Assembly: GCF_000496575.1 (NCBI RefSeq)
Contig: NZ_AYKT01000001.1
Location: 1 to 64,000, forward strand
Direction: 5' to 3'
Origin: Geobacillus thermodenitrificans subsp. thermodenitrificans DSM 465
GTDB taxonomy: Bacteria; Bacillota; Bacilli; Bacillales; Anoxybacillaceae
DNA: 64,000 nucleotides
The notes beneath the pieces were generated by a model. That model did not search any database and was not told the origin of the DNA. It saw only the letters and a program-made list of their open reading frames with translations. Shown here in pieces: positions 25,439 through 33,692 of the stretch (positions are counted from its first letter, which is position 1; every line of letters starts with the position of its first letter). The position numbers were made by a program, and so were the translations under genes.

Positions 25439-25458
25439 GACGATTTGAGGGGGATGAC

Positions 25459-26007
25459 ATGCTCAAAGACATTGTTTTAGTGTTGGCGCTGCAGCTTGTT
25501 TATGTGCCGATTTTAACGCTGCGGACCATTTTTATGGTCAAAAATATGAGCCTATTGGCTGCGTTCATGGGATTTTTAGAAGCACTCATTTATGTGTTTG
25601 GACTATCGATCGTCTTTAGCGGAGAACAAAGCTATATCGTTATGATCGTCTATGCGGCTGGATTTGGCGCCGGGCTTTTTATTGGAGGATATATCGAGCA
25701 AAAGCTGGCGATTGGGTATACGACTGTGACGGTCAATTTGCAACAAAAAAACCAAGAGTTGATTCACTTGCTTCGGGAAAGTGGCTATGGCGTTACCGTT
25801 TATACGGGGGAAGGAAGGGACAGTCAGCGGTATCGGCTTGATATTTTGACGAAACGGAATCGGGAAGAGGAGTTATTGGAACTGATCGAACGGTATGAAC
25901 CGAAGGCGTTTATCATTTCTTACGAGCCGCGGCGGTTTAAAGGCGGGTTTTTAGTCGCCTCGATGAAAAAGCGTGTGAAAAGGAAAAAGGAGTGTCACGA
26001 GTCATGA
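25459..26007 (+). CDS. yebE: UPF0316 membrane protein (YebE-like, DUF2179)
   Basis: A 182-residue protein. Three N-terminal membrane segments (about residues 3-22, 30-52 and 58-80, with the conserved PILTLRTIFMVKN between the first two) precede a cytoplasmic DUF2179-type domain (TTVTVNLQQKNQELIHLLRESGYGVTV and RYRLDILTKR, FIISYEPRRFKGGF). This is the layout of the UPF0316 family. Basic C-terminus. The GGGGG RBS precedes ATG 25459. Function is unknown; the domain is proposed to bind a small ligand. Preceded by a leader terminator. Confidence 0.82.
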   Translation: MLKDIVLVLALQLVYVPILTLRTIFMVKNMSLLAAFMGFLEALIYVFGLSIVFSGEQSYIVMIVYAAGFGAGLFIGGYIEQKLAIGYTTVTVNLQQKNQELIHLLRESGYGVTVYTGEGRDSQRYRLDILTKRNREEELLELIERYEPKAFIISYEPRRFKGGFLVASMKKRVKRKKECHES

Positions 26008-26019
26008 CTGATACGCGAG

Positions 26020-26049
26020 CAGCCCACCTGGTTAACGGGTGGGCTGTTT
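26020..26049 (+). terminator. Terminator after yebE
   Basis: CAGCCCACC pairs with GGTGGGCTG, followed by TTTCCGTTT. Confidence 0.7.
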
Positions 26050-26129
26050 CCGTTTAGGGCGTACACATTGTTCGTATCGATGTTTCGTACCTGTGAACGG
26101 GGAACGTCAACATAAGGAAAGGAAAGAGG

Positions 26130-26666
26130 TCAAACGATATCCCCGAGCTGCTCTTTTCCAAGTTGGCGGCTGACGAGTTCATCAAGCTGGCGGATTTTTT
26201 TCAACGCCAAATCATCGCTGATCGTTCGGTAATGGTGGCGGCCGCCGGGTTCCTCGTCGGCTTCGTCAGCCCATTTGACGATGGCTTGGAGCGGATTTCG
26301 TTTCAGCTCGCCTTCCGGAAGGTATGAATCAGTATGCAGCAAAATCGCTAAGGCGATTTCTTTCGCATTTTGCGGATGTTCGCCAAGGCGGATAAGCAAT
26401 TTATGAGCGCGCTCTGCTCCCTTAATGGCGTGGATGTCATTTTGCTTGTATTGTTCATAATCCCATTGACCGTTTTTGTACCATGTATAATGACCGATGT
26501 CATGAAGCAGCGCAGCTTTCGTCGCCAGATCGGGGTTGACTCCGTACCGGAGGGCTAGGTGATAGGCGTAGTATGCTGTGGCGATGGCGTGGGCGAGGCC
26601 AGATCGTTTTAAATATTTTTGCGCAATCGGATGGGTAAAGACGTCCGTTAAGGTGACCGTTCTCAT
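26130..26666 (-). CDS. HD-domain phosphohydrolase
   Basis: A 178-residue HD-superfamily protein. The metal ligands are visible: His in SGLAHAIATAYYAYHLAL, the HD pair in ALLHDIGHYTW near residue 55, further His in HAIKGAERAH and a final Asp in IVKWADEADE. Such proteins hydrolyse phosphate esters or nucleotides; the short single-domain form gives no substrate. Two ATGs lie six bases apart; GGAGGGG abuts the first, so the second (26666) is better spaced. Monocistronic. Confidence 0.78.
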   Translation of the reverse strand: MRTVTLTDVFTHPIAQKYLKRSGLAHAIATAYYAYHLALRYGVNPDLATKAALLHDIGHYTWYKNGQWDYEQYKQNDIHAIKGAERAHKLLIRLGEHPQNAKEIALAILLHTDSYLPEGELKRNPLQAIVKWADEADEEPGGRHHYRTISDDLALKKIRQLDELVSRQLGKEQLGDIV

Positions 26667-26793
26667 GGGCATCCCCTCCGTGTTTTTCTTACCATCATAT
26701 CATGGCAAGAAGAAGCCAGCAATGGGGGAAACCGGACGAGAGCGGTTGCATGGATGAAAAATAGGCCGGCCGTGTTGAACAATAGTGGTCGAC

Positions 26794-27145
26794 CTATTTC
26801 ATCCGTGCTTGGCAAGCCAGCCGTTTCGTTGGTTGATTCGTTTTTTCGCGCTCGCGCCGTGTTTTCGGGGCGAGAAAGTGAGCGTCGGCAAGGAGGGTGA
26901 CAGCACAGCGGCCGCACGTTCTTTTTTTGCATTTATGATCAAGTGGAATGCCTTGCCAAAGGGGCGGCATCAAGAAGGGAAACGCCGGAGGCTGGTTGCA
27001 CGACAAACCGTTTTCTTTTTTGTTCTACTTGAATAACAGAGGATGCAGCAAGCGGCACATTAGGTTTGGATGATGTAGCAGAAGCAGCGGGCATGGGTGG
27101 ACGGGCGGTAGGCTTCAGCGAGCCGACAGTAAATGTTGGTTTCAT
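26794..27145 (-). pseudogene. 2Fe-2S ferredoxin gene with encapsulin-type targeting peptide, frameshifted
   Basis: From ATG 27145 the frame reads MKPTFTVGSLKPTARPP, a linker rich in Pro/Ala/Ser, then FVVQPASGVSLLDAA, and ends early at 26939. Removing one C from the run at 26961-26964 restores GIPLDHKCKKRTCGRCAVTL and a final KRLACQ: Cys-x4-Cys-x2-Cys...Cys, the plant-type 2Fe-2S motif. The N-terminal FTVGSL resembles the encapsulation signal described for Firmicute iron-storage encapsulins, where a ferredoxin is co-packaged to reduce and release iron. Its ATG overlaps the stop of the upstream cargo-like gene (ATGA). As sequenced, the cluster-binding half is lost. Confidence 0.6.
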
Positions 27146-27408
27146 TTTTTGGCTTGCAAAAGACGCAGAAAATCGCCGTTTTCCCGCGATAAGAACGCTT
27201 CGTTCGCCAACGCCTCTTCCAGTTTTGGAAGCAAAGCGGCCCAACGATCAAAGCGGTGTTCCTCTTCTTCGTAAATATGATGCCAATACAGCCGCTCATG
27301 ATCATCAGTGGCTTGTTCAATCGTCGGTTCTAAAATGGCTTGAAATTGGCTGAGCGCTTCTTTGGAGCGGCTAAGAATAGCATGGACTTCCGCTAGTGTG
27401 TCGTGCAA
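27142..27408 (-). CDS. Truncated IMEF-like encapsulin cargo (ferritin-like) protein
   Basis: An 88-residue helical protein: EVHAILSRSKEALSQFQAIL, then ATDDHERLYWHHIYEEEEHR and RWAALLPKLEEALANEAF. The HHIYEEEEHR stretch, with clustered Glu and His, matches what I recall of the ferroxidase helix of IMEF, the iron-mineralising cargo of Firmicute encapsulins. IMEF is about 200 residues, so the second half, including its own targeting tail, is missing. GGGAGGG supports a TTG start at 27408; an ATG 15 bases upstream would bury the RBS. No encapsulin shell gene lies in the window. Adding one A at 27145-27150 would fuse it in frame to the ferredoxin. Confidence 0.6.
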   Translation of the reverse strand: MHDTLAEVHAILSRSKEALSQFQAILEPTIEQATDDHERLYWHHIYEEEEHRFDRWAALLPKLEEALANEAFLSRENGDFLRLLQAKK

Positions 27409-27429
27409 TGAACTCCCTCCCATATCATT

Positions 27430-27822
27430 GTCTTATATCATCTTTTTCACATGAAAAGCGGGATAAACATCTAATCTATGTTGCTTTCTTGGTTGATATA
27501 GAAGGTTGGTGATTGATGGAGAAACGAGGCTTAAAGACAAAGAGCTTCCCCAATAGAGGAACTTTACAAATATCTCTTTTCATTTCCTATTGAAAACGGC
27601 TAGGCGGTAAGGAAACAATCAGTAAAAAATACAGCTTCTTAAGAAGAAAAAGCAAACATAGATCGAAAATAGAGAATGTACTTAAGCCAAAATATATGGA
27701 TAGGGAAAAGGGGATGAAAGGCAAAGTTGATGAATAATCAGAATGTTTATTATTTACTGTCTGTATAATATTTTTATATAATTTATTATGGATAGACTGT
27801 CTATCAACAGGGGGGAGAACTG
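27430..27822 (+). promoter_or_regulatory. Intergenic region with operator and promoter of MHS symporter gene
   Basis: No gene seen in the first ~300 bases. TATAAT at 27764-27769 is a probable -10 without a clear -35. GATAGACTGTCTATC (27791-27805), a perfect 7-1-7 palindrome, sits between it and the RBS GGGGGGAG; ACTGTCTGTATA (27757-27768) repeats a half-site over the -10. Together they look like paired operators of a dimeric repressor, GntR-like in form. Confidence 0.55.
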
Positions 27823-29115
27823 ATGGATAAAGGGGTATCTAAACGGGTTTTAGTCGCGAGTCTCGTCGGCAGTTCAATTGAATGGTTTGACTACTTTCTG
27901 TATGGAACGGTCGCAGCACTTGTGTTCAATCAATTGTTTTTTCCAAGTGAAGACCCAACTGTCGGCTTGCTCTTATCATATGCATCATTTGCCCTTTCAT
28001 TTTTCATTCGCCCGTTAGGTGGCATTGTGTTTAGTCATATCGGCGATAAAATCGGGCGAAAGAAGACGCTTGTTTTGACGTTAAGTCTCATGGGGATCGC
28101 CACGGCCGGCATGGGGCTGTTGCCAACGTATGAAACGATCGGCATATGGGCGCCCGTGCTGCTTATTTTGCTTCGCCTCATCCAAGGGATTGGTCTCGGC
28201 GGTGAGTGGGGCGGGGCGCTGTTGCTCGCGGTCGAATACGCACCGAAAGAAAAGCGCGGCTTATTCGGCAGCATCCCGCAAATGGGCGTGACGATCGGCT
28301 TGCTTCTTGGCACCTTTGTAATGTCGCTCATGACGCTTATGCCGGACGAGACGTTTATGTCATGGGGGTGGCGCATTCCTTTTCTGTTAAGTGCGTTGCT
28401 TGTCGTTTTTGGATTGTGGGTGCGCCATGGCATTGATGAAACACCTTCGTTTAAGAAGGTGCAAGCAACCGGACGAGTGGCGAACGTGCCGCTTATTGAG
28501 ACACTGCGAACTCAATGGAAGGAAGTATTGATCGCAGTCGGCGGCAAAGTGGTTGAAACAGCGCCGTTTTACATTTTTGGAACGTTTATCGTTTCATATG
28601 CAACAACGAACTTAGGTTTCTCGAAAACAGCAGCATTGAATGCAGTAACTGTGGCGACAGTCGTGACGACGATTCTGATTCCACTGATGGGTAAATGGTC
28701 GGACCGTTACGGCCGCAAGCCGCTTTATATAGCGGGGACGATCGGGATGATCGTTTATGCGTTCCCATATTTTTGGCTTTTGCAACAAAAATCAGTCGCC
28801 TTGTTGATGATAGCGACGATCATTGGTCTTGGCATCATTTGGGCACCGATTACGGCCGTGCTCGGCACGATGTTTTCGGAAATTTTCCCGTCCAATGTTC
28901 GATACACGGGCATTTCGCTCGGCTACCAAATCGGTGCTGCATTAGCGGGCGGAACGGCGCCTTTGATCGCTACAGCCTTGCTTGCGGCGTACGGGAACTC
29001 TTATGTTCCGGTCGCCTTGTACATTATATTCGTATCGCTTGTTTCGCTGATCGCAGTTTGGTCGGTGCGCGACCGCAAACATGAGGAACTTGATGAGGAA
29101 GACGGAATCGCGTAA
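27823..29115 (+). CDS. MFS metabolite:H+ symporter (MHS/ProP-type)
   Basis: A 430-residue, 12-segment transporter of the metabolite:H+ symporter family. SSIEWFDYFLYGTVAALVF in helix 1, FFIRPLGGIVFSHIGDKIGRKKTL (motif A) and LLRLIQGIGLGGEWGGALLLAVEYAP are its hallmarks; KWSDRYGRKPLY repeats motif A in the second half. Family members import osmolytes, shikimate, alpha-ketoglutarate or other organic acids. The next gene (34 bases on) encodes an ornithine cyclodeaminase-family enzyme, so a proline- or amino-acid-like substrate is plausible. A palindromic operator lies just upstream. Confidence 0.85.
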   Translation: MDKGVSKRVLVASLVGSSIEWFDYFLYGTVAALVFNQLFFPSEDPTVGLLLSYASFALSFFIRPLGGIVFSHIGDKIGRKKTLVLTLSLMGIATAGMGLLPTYETIGIWAPVLLILLRLIQGIGLGGEWGGALLLAVEYAPKEKRGLFGSIPQMGVTIGLLLGTFVMSLMTLMPDETFMSWGWRIPFLLSALLVVFGLWVRHGIDETPSFKKVQATGRVANVPLIETLRTQWKEVLIAVGGKVVETAPFYIFGTFIVSYATTNLGFSKTAALNAVTVATVVTTILIPLMGKWSDRYGRKPLYIAGTIGMIVYAFPYFWLLQQKSVALLMIATIIGLGIIWAPITAVLGTMFSEIFPSNVRYTGISLGYQIGAALAGGTAPLIATALLAAYGNSYVPVALYIIFVSLVSLIAVWSVRDRKHEELDEEDGIA

Positions 29116-29149
29116 CGCGGTTCCGTTTCGTTCTAACGGAGGGAGAATC

Positions 29150-30133
29150 ATGCTTATTTTGTCGGAGAAAGAAATTCAGCGTCTGTATACGATGGAGGAT
29201 GCTATTTCCGATGTAAAGGAAATGTTGCATCAAAAACAGTCAGGGAATGTGAACACCCCTGAGCGCACAGTGCTTTCTTTTCCGCATGATGACGCTTCGA
29301 TTTTGTATATGCCTTCTGCGGAGGAGAGAGCGGCGGCGGTGAAAGTGGTGAGCATTTTTCCGCACAATCCCGCTTTAGGAAAACCGACAACCCAAGGAGT
29401 TATGATATTCACAGATACGAAAACTGGGGAGCACCGGATGCTTTGCAGTGCCACTTATTTGACGCGGCTGAGAACAGGAGCGCTATCGGCGATTGCTGCC
29501 GACTATTTAGCCAAACGAGAGGCATCGCGATTAGCCGTGATCGGAACAGGGGCGATGGCGAGGGAACAAGTAGCCGGCATGCTTGCGGTCAGGGAGATCG
29601 AGCATATTTTCTTATACAACCGGACGAGAAGCAAAGCGGAACATTTTGCGTTGGACATGCAGCGAATGAACTCTTGCTGGAACGGAAAAGTGCACATCGT
29701 CGATGACGCAAATGAGGCCGTCCGCCAGGCGGACATTGTTGTATGCAGCACGCGCTCGGAGCAACCGGTATTCTCAAGTCGGGCGCTGCAGCCGGGCACG
29801 CACGTTAGCGCCATCGGTTCGTATTTGCCGCATATGCGTGAATTGGATGTGGAAACTATCGTTATGGCTGACCGTATTGTTGTTGATACGGTGGAGGGCG
29901 CCAAGCATGAGGCAGGAGAACTTATTCAGGCGGCCGAGAGCGGAAAATGGTCTTTTTCCCGAATTGATGCCGAAATCGGGGAACTCGTCACCGGGGAGAA
30001 AGCCGGGCGGCAACATGAACAGGAAATCACCTTGTTTAAATCGGTTGGAGCAGCTTTCTATGATTTGGCCGTGGCGATGGGCGTCTATCAAAAGGCGACG
30101 GAGCTCGGAGCAGGGCAAGAAATTGAGTTGTAA
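29150..30133 (+). CDS. Ornithine cyclodeaminase / mu-crystallin family protein
   Basis: A 327-residue NAD(P)-binding protein. The N-terminal half has a conserved Lys in AAAVKVVSIFPHNP and GKPTTQGVMIF; the Rossmann motif is LAVIGTGAMAREQ near residue 125; STRSEQPVF and GTHVSAIGSYLPHMRELD follow. ACGGAGGGAG precedes ATG 29150. Members are ornithine cyclodeaminase, alanine dehydrogenase, and pyrroline- or piperideine-carboxylate reductases, which sequence alone rarely separates. Co-transcription with an MHS symporter favours catabolism of an imported cyclic or basic amino acid. Confidence 0.82.
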   Translation: MLILSEKEIQRLYTMEDAISDVKEMLHQKQSGNVNTPERTVLSFPHDDASILYMPSAEERAAAVKVVSIFPHNPALGKPTTQGVMIFTDTKTGEHRMLCSATYLTRLRTGALSAIAADYLAKREASRLAVIGTGAMAREQVAGMLAVREIEHIFLYNRTRSKAEHFALDMQRMNSCWNGKVHIVDDANEAVRQADIVVCSTRSEQPVFSSRALQPGTHVSAIGSYLPHMRELDVETIVMADRIVVDTVEGAKHEAGELIQAAESGKWSFSRIDAEIGELVTGEKAGRQHEQEITLFKSVGAAFYDLAVAMGVYQKATELGAGQEIEL

Positions 30134-30177
30134 GGGATGCATATGTTGTTTTGGAGAGAGACAGGCGGTCGTTTTCC

Positions 30178-30200
30178 GGACGGCTGTCCGTCCATTTTTT
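30178..30200 (+). terminator. Terminator after symporter operon
   Basis: GGACGG and CCGTCC flank loop CTGT, followed by ATTTTTT. Confidence 0.8.
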
Positions 30201-30358
30201 GGGCCGTTTCCATCCGCGTCACCTTTGGGCCTAGTCCGGAATAAAACAGAATAAGGAACATTGCCCACTTGATATGAGGCGCGTTTCCGGCGATAATGGA
30301 AACAGTGCGTGATGAATGCGCTTGTCAGCATGGAATGAACGAAGAAGGTGACAGAAAG

Positions 30359-31273
30359 ATGGAACGTGCGGAACACATTTATCAAAAACTTGTAGCTATT
30401 TGTGGAGAAGAGAATGTTTTGCGCGATGAGCCGATGAAACATCATACATTAGTGCGGATCGGCGGCAAGGCTGATTTTCTCGTTTGGCCGGAAACGTACG
30501 AACAAGTCGTTGACGTGCTGCGGCTGAAAGAGGAGTACGAGCTGCCGTTTACGCTTCTTGGCAACGGCTCCAATGTCATTATCCGCGATGGCGGGCTGCG
30601 CGGTATTGTTATGCAGCTGAAGCATCTCAATCGCATTTGGCGCGAAGGGAACAACATCATCGCTCAAAGCGGAGCAGATATTAAGGCAGTGTCTCGGTTT
30701 GCGCTGGAACAACATCTCACTGGTTTGGAGTTTGCCTGCGGCATCCCGGGATCGGTCGGCGGGGCGATTATGATGAATGCCGGGGCTTACGGTGGAGAAG
30801 TGAAAGATGTGCTCGACCATGTGAAAGTGGCGACGCTTACTGGCGAGTTGAAGACGTTGACAAATGAGGAGCTCGAACTCGGATATCGAACGAGCTTGAT
30901 TAGCCGGACACACGATATTGTGCTTGAAGTCGTGTTTGCACTCCAGCCGGGTGATTATGGACAAATTAAAGCCAAAATGGATGATTTGACGTTTCAACGT
31001 GAATCAAAGCAGCCGCTTGAATACCCGTCAGTCGGCAGCGTATTCAAGCGCCCGCCGGGCTATTTTGCCGGCAAGCTTATTCAAGACAGCGGCCTGCAAG
31101 GGAAAGGGTTTGGCGGTGCGGAAGTGTCGACCAAGCACGCCGGGTTTATTATTAATAAAAACAATGCAACGGCTGCCGATTACATTGCGACGATTGAAAT
31201 GGTGCGCAAAACAGTGAAAGAAAAATTCGGCGTTGAACTTGAATTGGAAGTGAAAATTCTCGGCGAAGAGTGA
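30359..31273 (+). CDS. murB: UDP-N-acetylenolpyruvoylglucosamine reductase
   Basis: A 304-residue type II MurB that reduces UDP-GlcNAc-enolpyruvate to UDP-MurNAc with NADPH and FAD. Landmarks: TLVRIGGKADFLVWP, LGNGSNVIIRDGG (FAD), GIPGSVGGAIMMNAGAYGGE, ELELGYRTSLI, YPSVGSVFKRP with the catalytic Ser, and KHAGFIINKNNATAADY. The Tyr loop of type I is absent. The ATG at 30359 follows GAAGGTGA; the longer frame is not supported. It stands alone, between terminators. Confidence 0.93.
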   Translation: MERAEHIYQKLVAICGEENVLRDEPMKHHTLVRIGGKADFLVWPETYEQVVDVLRLKEEYELPFTLLGNGSNVIIRDGGLRGIVMQLKHLNRIWREGNNIIAQSGADIKAVSRFALEQHLTGLEFACGIPGSVGGAIMMNAGAYGGEVKDVLDHVKVATLTGELKTLTNEELELGYRTSLISRTHDIVLEVVFALQPGDYGQIKAKMDDLTFQRESKQPLEYPSVGSVFKRPPGYFAGKLIQDSGLQGKGFGGAEVSTKHAGFIINKNNATAADYIATIEMVRKTVKEKFGVELELEVKILGEE

Positions 31274-31278
31274 CACCT

Positions 31279-31311
31279 ATCCGAACCCGATTGGCGGGTT
31301 CGGATTTTTTT
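31279..31311 (+). terminator. Terminator after murB
   Basis: ATCCGAACCCG pairs perfectly with CGGGTTCGGAT, followed by TTTTTT. Confidence 0.9.
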
Positions 31312-31454
31312 ATCATGTCGAACTGAGAAGATTCTCTTTTTCATGCGCAGGCATAACTTGCATCATCGAATCGTAGCGGGAGAGTGTTCAAAGTTACCGA
31401 TGAACTGAAAAAATAGAGTAATAGGAATAGTATTTGGAAAACGGGGGAAGGAAG

Positions 31455-32381
31455 ATGAATCTGTATTTTATCGTTAACCCTGCAGCCAAAAACGGCCGCT
31501 CGGCAACAGTATGGGAACGGGTGCAGCATATGCTGGAGCAGGAAGGCTTGTCATATGAAGTGCATTGGACGAAAAAGGCAGGAGACGGAAAACGAATTGC
31601 CCGCCTGATTGCTGAGCGAAATGCTGAACCGCTAGTGCTCATTGCTGTTGGTGGGGACGGAACTGTGTATGAAGTCGTCAACGGGGCGTCGTTGTTTCCG
31701 CATGTCGTCATCGGCTACATCCCGGCAGGGACAGGAAATGATTTTGCTCGTGGTTTCGGCATGCCGCGCCGTCCGGAACAGGCGCTTCAACAGCTGTTGA
31801 CTGGGAAGGTAGCTAGCGGTGATCTTGGCCGCTTTGTGAGCAGTGCTGTACGGGATGGGGTGTTTGTCAATAGCATCGGCTGTGGTTTTGATGCTCACAT
31901 TGCCCGCGAAGTCAACCGATCCAAATGGAAAGGGCGGCTGAACCGCCTCGGACTCGGTACACTCGTTTATGTGTTTTATTTAGTGAAAGAGCTATTCCGT
32001 TATCAACCGACCGATCTCGATATTTGTATTGACGGACAAACCTATTCGTTTCAACAAGCTTGGGTGGCGACCGTATCGAATCATCCATACTATGGTGGCG
32101 GGATGCGCATTGCACCGTCAGCCCGGGCCGATGACGGCCTCCTTCACGTGACCGTTGTCAGCCGTCTGACGCGTTGGAAACTTCTTTCAGTATTTCTAAC
32201 CGTATTTTGGGGCGGACATGTGCGAATGAAAGAAGTTTCCGTGTTTGCTGGGCGGCACGTGCGCATTCGCCCTGCTGCTCCTGTGCCGGTTCACGCTGAT
32301 GGAGAGGAGGCAGGGAGAGGAGAGGTGTCAGCTTGGATTGAGTCTGGAGGCTTGAGAGTGATCGGTGCGGAAACTTTGTGA
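31455..32381 (+). CDS. Diacylglycerol/lipid kinase family protein
   Basis: A 308-residue DAGK-catalytic-domain protein. The nucleotide site reads VGGDGTVYEVVNG followed by GYIPAGTGNDFARGF; IVNPAAKNGRS opens the protein and a conserved NSIGCGFDAHIA lies in the second domain, with PVHADGEE near the end for metal binding. GGGGGAAGGAAG precedes the ATG. It phosphorylates a lipid such as diacylglycerol or an undecaprenol-like molecule at the membrane; several paralogues exist in Bacillaceae and I cannot assign which one this is. Confidence 0.85.
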   Translation: MNLYFIVNPAAKNGRSATVWERVQHMLEQEGLSYEVHWTKKAGDGKRIARLIAERNAEPLVLIAVGGDGTVYEVVNGASLFPHVVIGYIPAGTGNDFARGFGMPRRPEQALQQLLTGKVASGDLGRFVSSAVRDGVFVNSIGCGFDAHIAREVNRSKWKGRLNRLGLGTLVYVFYLVKELFRYQPTDLDICIDGQTYSFQQAWVATVSNHPYYGGGMRIAPSARADDGLLHVTVVSRLTRWKLLSVFLTVFWGGHVRMKEVSVFAGRHVRIRPAAPVPVHADGEEAGRGEVSAWIESGGLRVIGAETL

Positions 32382-32432
32382 ATGATTGGTACGTATGTAA
32401 AAAGAAGAAAGGAGGTGTGAGGAAGACGAGTG

Positions 32433-33059
32433 ATGGAGAAGCGGATGGTCATGCTTGATGTCGTATTCTATGTGGTGTTTCCGATCGTTCTCTGGCATGC
32501 GTTGCGCGGCCCGGTCGGGGAGTACGGGGCGATGTTGATTTGCACCGTGCCGGGAGCGATTTATACGGTTTACCGTTTTTGGTCCATTCGCCGAGTACAA
32601 TGGTTTGGCACGTTTTTGCTTGTCAATCTCGCAGTTAGTACGCTATTGAACGTATTAGCCGGATCAGCGTTGCAGATGTTATGGAATGACGTATGGTACT
32701 CAATTGCTTTGTCCGTCTTTTTTCTAGCGACTGTCGTTGTCAAGCGCCCGTTGATGCTTTATTTTTCGCTTGATTTTGTGGAAATGCAGGGAGCGCCGCG
32801 TTCGGTAATGAAAAAGCAATTTTTTGAGCGCGATGTTTTCCCGCTTTTTCAATGGATCACCGTTGGCTTTGCCTTACGCGATGGACTGCTGGCGGCGATT
32901 AAGGCGCATTTGATCGTTCGTTATGGCGTCGAAGCGTTTGACCGTGCGATTGTGATTCGAGAAGTCATTGGTTGGGGGATTACGATTCTCTGTATGTTGG
33001 GGTTTGTCCGCATCTCGAAGATCCTCTCGAACCGTGACACTCCCCATTATCCGGCATGA
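32433..33059 (+). CDS. Membrane protein, VC0807-like
   Basis: A 208-residue protein with about five or six hydrophobic segments. FYVVFPIVLWHALRGPVGEYGAML and GAIYTVYRFWSIRRVQWFG resemble the VC0807/DUF3159-like membrane proteins, and KRPLMLYFSLDFVE is a family-like loop. A GTG three bases upstream is an alternative start; the RBS is ambiguous. It follows the lipid kinase after 51 bases and may be co-transcribed. Function unknown. Confidence 0.6.
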   Translation: MEKRMVMLDVVFYVVFPIVLWHALRGPVGEYGAMLICTVPGAIYTVYRFWSIRRVQWFGTFLLVNLAVSTLLNVLAGSALQMLWNDVWYSIALSVFFLATVVVKRPLMLYFSLDFVEMQGAPRSVMKKQFFERDVFPLFQWITVGFALRDGLLAAIKAHLIVRYGVEAFDRAIVIREVIGWGITILCMLGFVRISKILSNRDTPHYPA

Positions 33060-33115
33060 ATGTAGATGAGAGAACTAAAGCATTGGAGAGAAAAACAGAG
33101 GAGAAGGAGGCAGTA

Positions 33116-33244
33116 CTATACATAGATATAGATAAAAAGCTGTGTTCGATGCGTTTGGGAAACAATCGTTGCTTTAACTTTATTTTCTTCTTTGTTTTCT
33201 CGCTTTCGTAAGGGATGATTTTGTGCTGGTGTTCGTTTGCTCAT
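33116..33244 (-). CDS. Small basic hypothetical ORF
   Basis: A 42-residue frame (MSKRTPAQNHPLRKRENKEE) with AGGAAGA upstream. Very basic, no family recognised. It directly follows a second small minus-strand frame. Weak evidence; it may be debris of a longer gene. Confidence 0.25.
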   Translation of the reverse strand: MSKRTPAQNHPLRKRENKEENKVKATIVSQTHRTQLFIYIYV

Positions 33245-33245
33245 T

Positions 33246-33413
33246 TCAGTGACGTCTTCCTGACAATGCTGGTACAGTGGCGAGCTTTTCTGTACCCGTT
33301 TCAGGAGCAGATCGCGCACCTCCATTTTTCGACTCTTCCGTTTCGCTAGTTGTCAGTATCACTTTATTGTCTGTTTCTTCTACTTCAGCTTGTTTTGTCA
33401 GCCGTTTTTCCAT
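33246..33413 (-). pseudogene. Open minus-strand frame without start, possible gene remnant
   Basis: The frame is open from 33470 to the stop at 33246 and reads CPPKKYTIDKAKQKLKAKME then RLTKQAEVEETDNKV, charged and helix-like, which looks coding. The only ATG (33413) has no RBS and the region upstream of it lacks a start, so I read it as a remnant. The 55 codons after that ATG are followed one base later by the next small frame. Confidence 0.3.
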
Positions 33414-33507
33414 TTTGGCTTTCAGCTTTTGCTTCGCTTTGTCAATGGTGTACTTCTTTGGAGGGCAAGTTTAGCAAAAAAAGAAACCATGGGGCTCTGT
33501 TCGCCGT

Positions 33508-33536
33508 TTGGCAAGTAACAACTTATTTGGTATAAT
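33508..33536 (+). promoter_or_regulatory. Sigma-A promoter of thrE-like operon
   Basis: TTGGCA, a 17-base spacer, and a perfect TATAAT. It directs transcription into the hairpin leader described next. Confidence 0.75.
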
Positions 33537-33572
33537 GGGGGCAAGTTTATTGAAAATGGTGCGTAAGCCACG

Positions 33573-33607
33573 ACTCCTGCCAATCGATTTGGTAGGAGTT
33601 TGTTTTT
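33573..33607 (+). terminator. Leader terminator / attenuator of thrE-like operon
   Basis: ACTCCTGCCAA pairs with TTGGTAGGAGT (one G-U), followed by TTGTTTTTG. It starts about 30 bases after the expected transcription start and ends 85 bases before the gene, so most transcripts should stop unless readthrough is induced. Confidence 0.65.
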
Positions 33608-33692
33608 GCTATCAACGCCTAATGAGGCTAAGAAAGCGGGATGGAACGCCCGCTGCCTGTCGTCTTTGCAAGTGGAAAGGAGTATATCGGTG

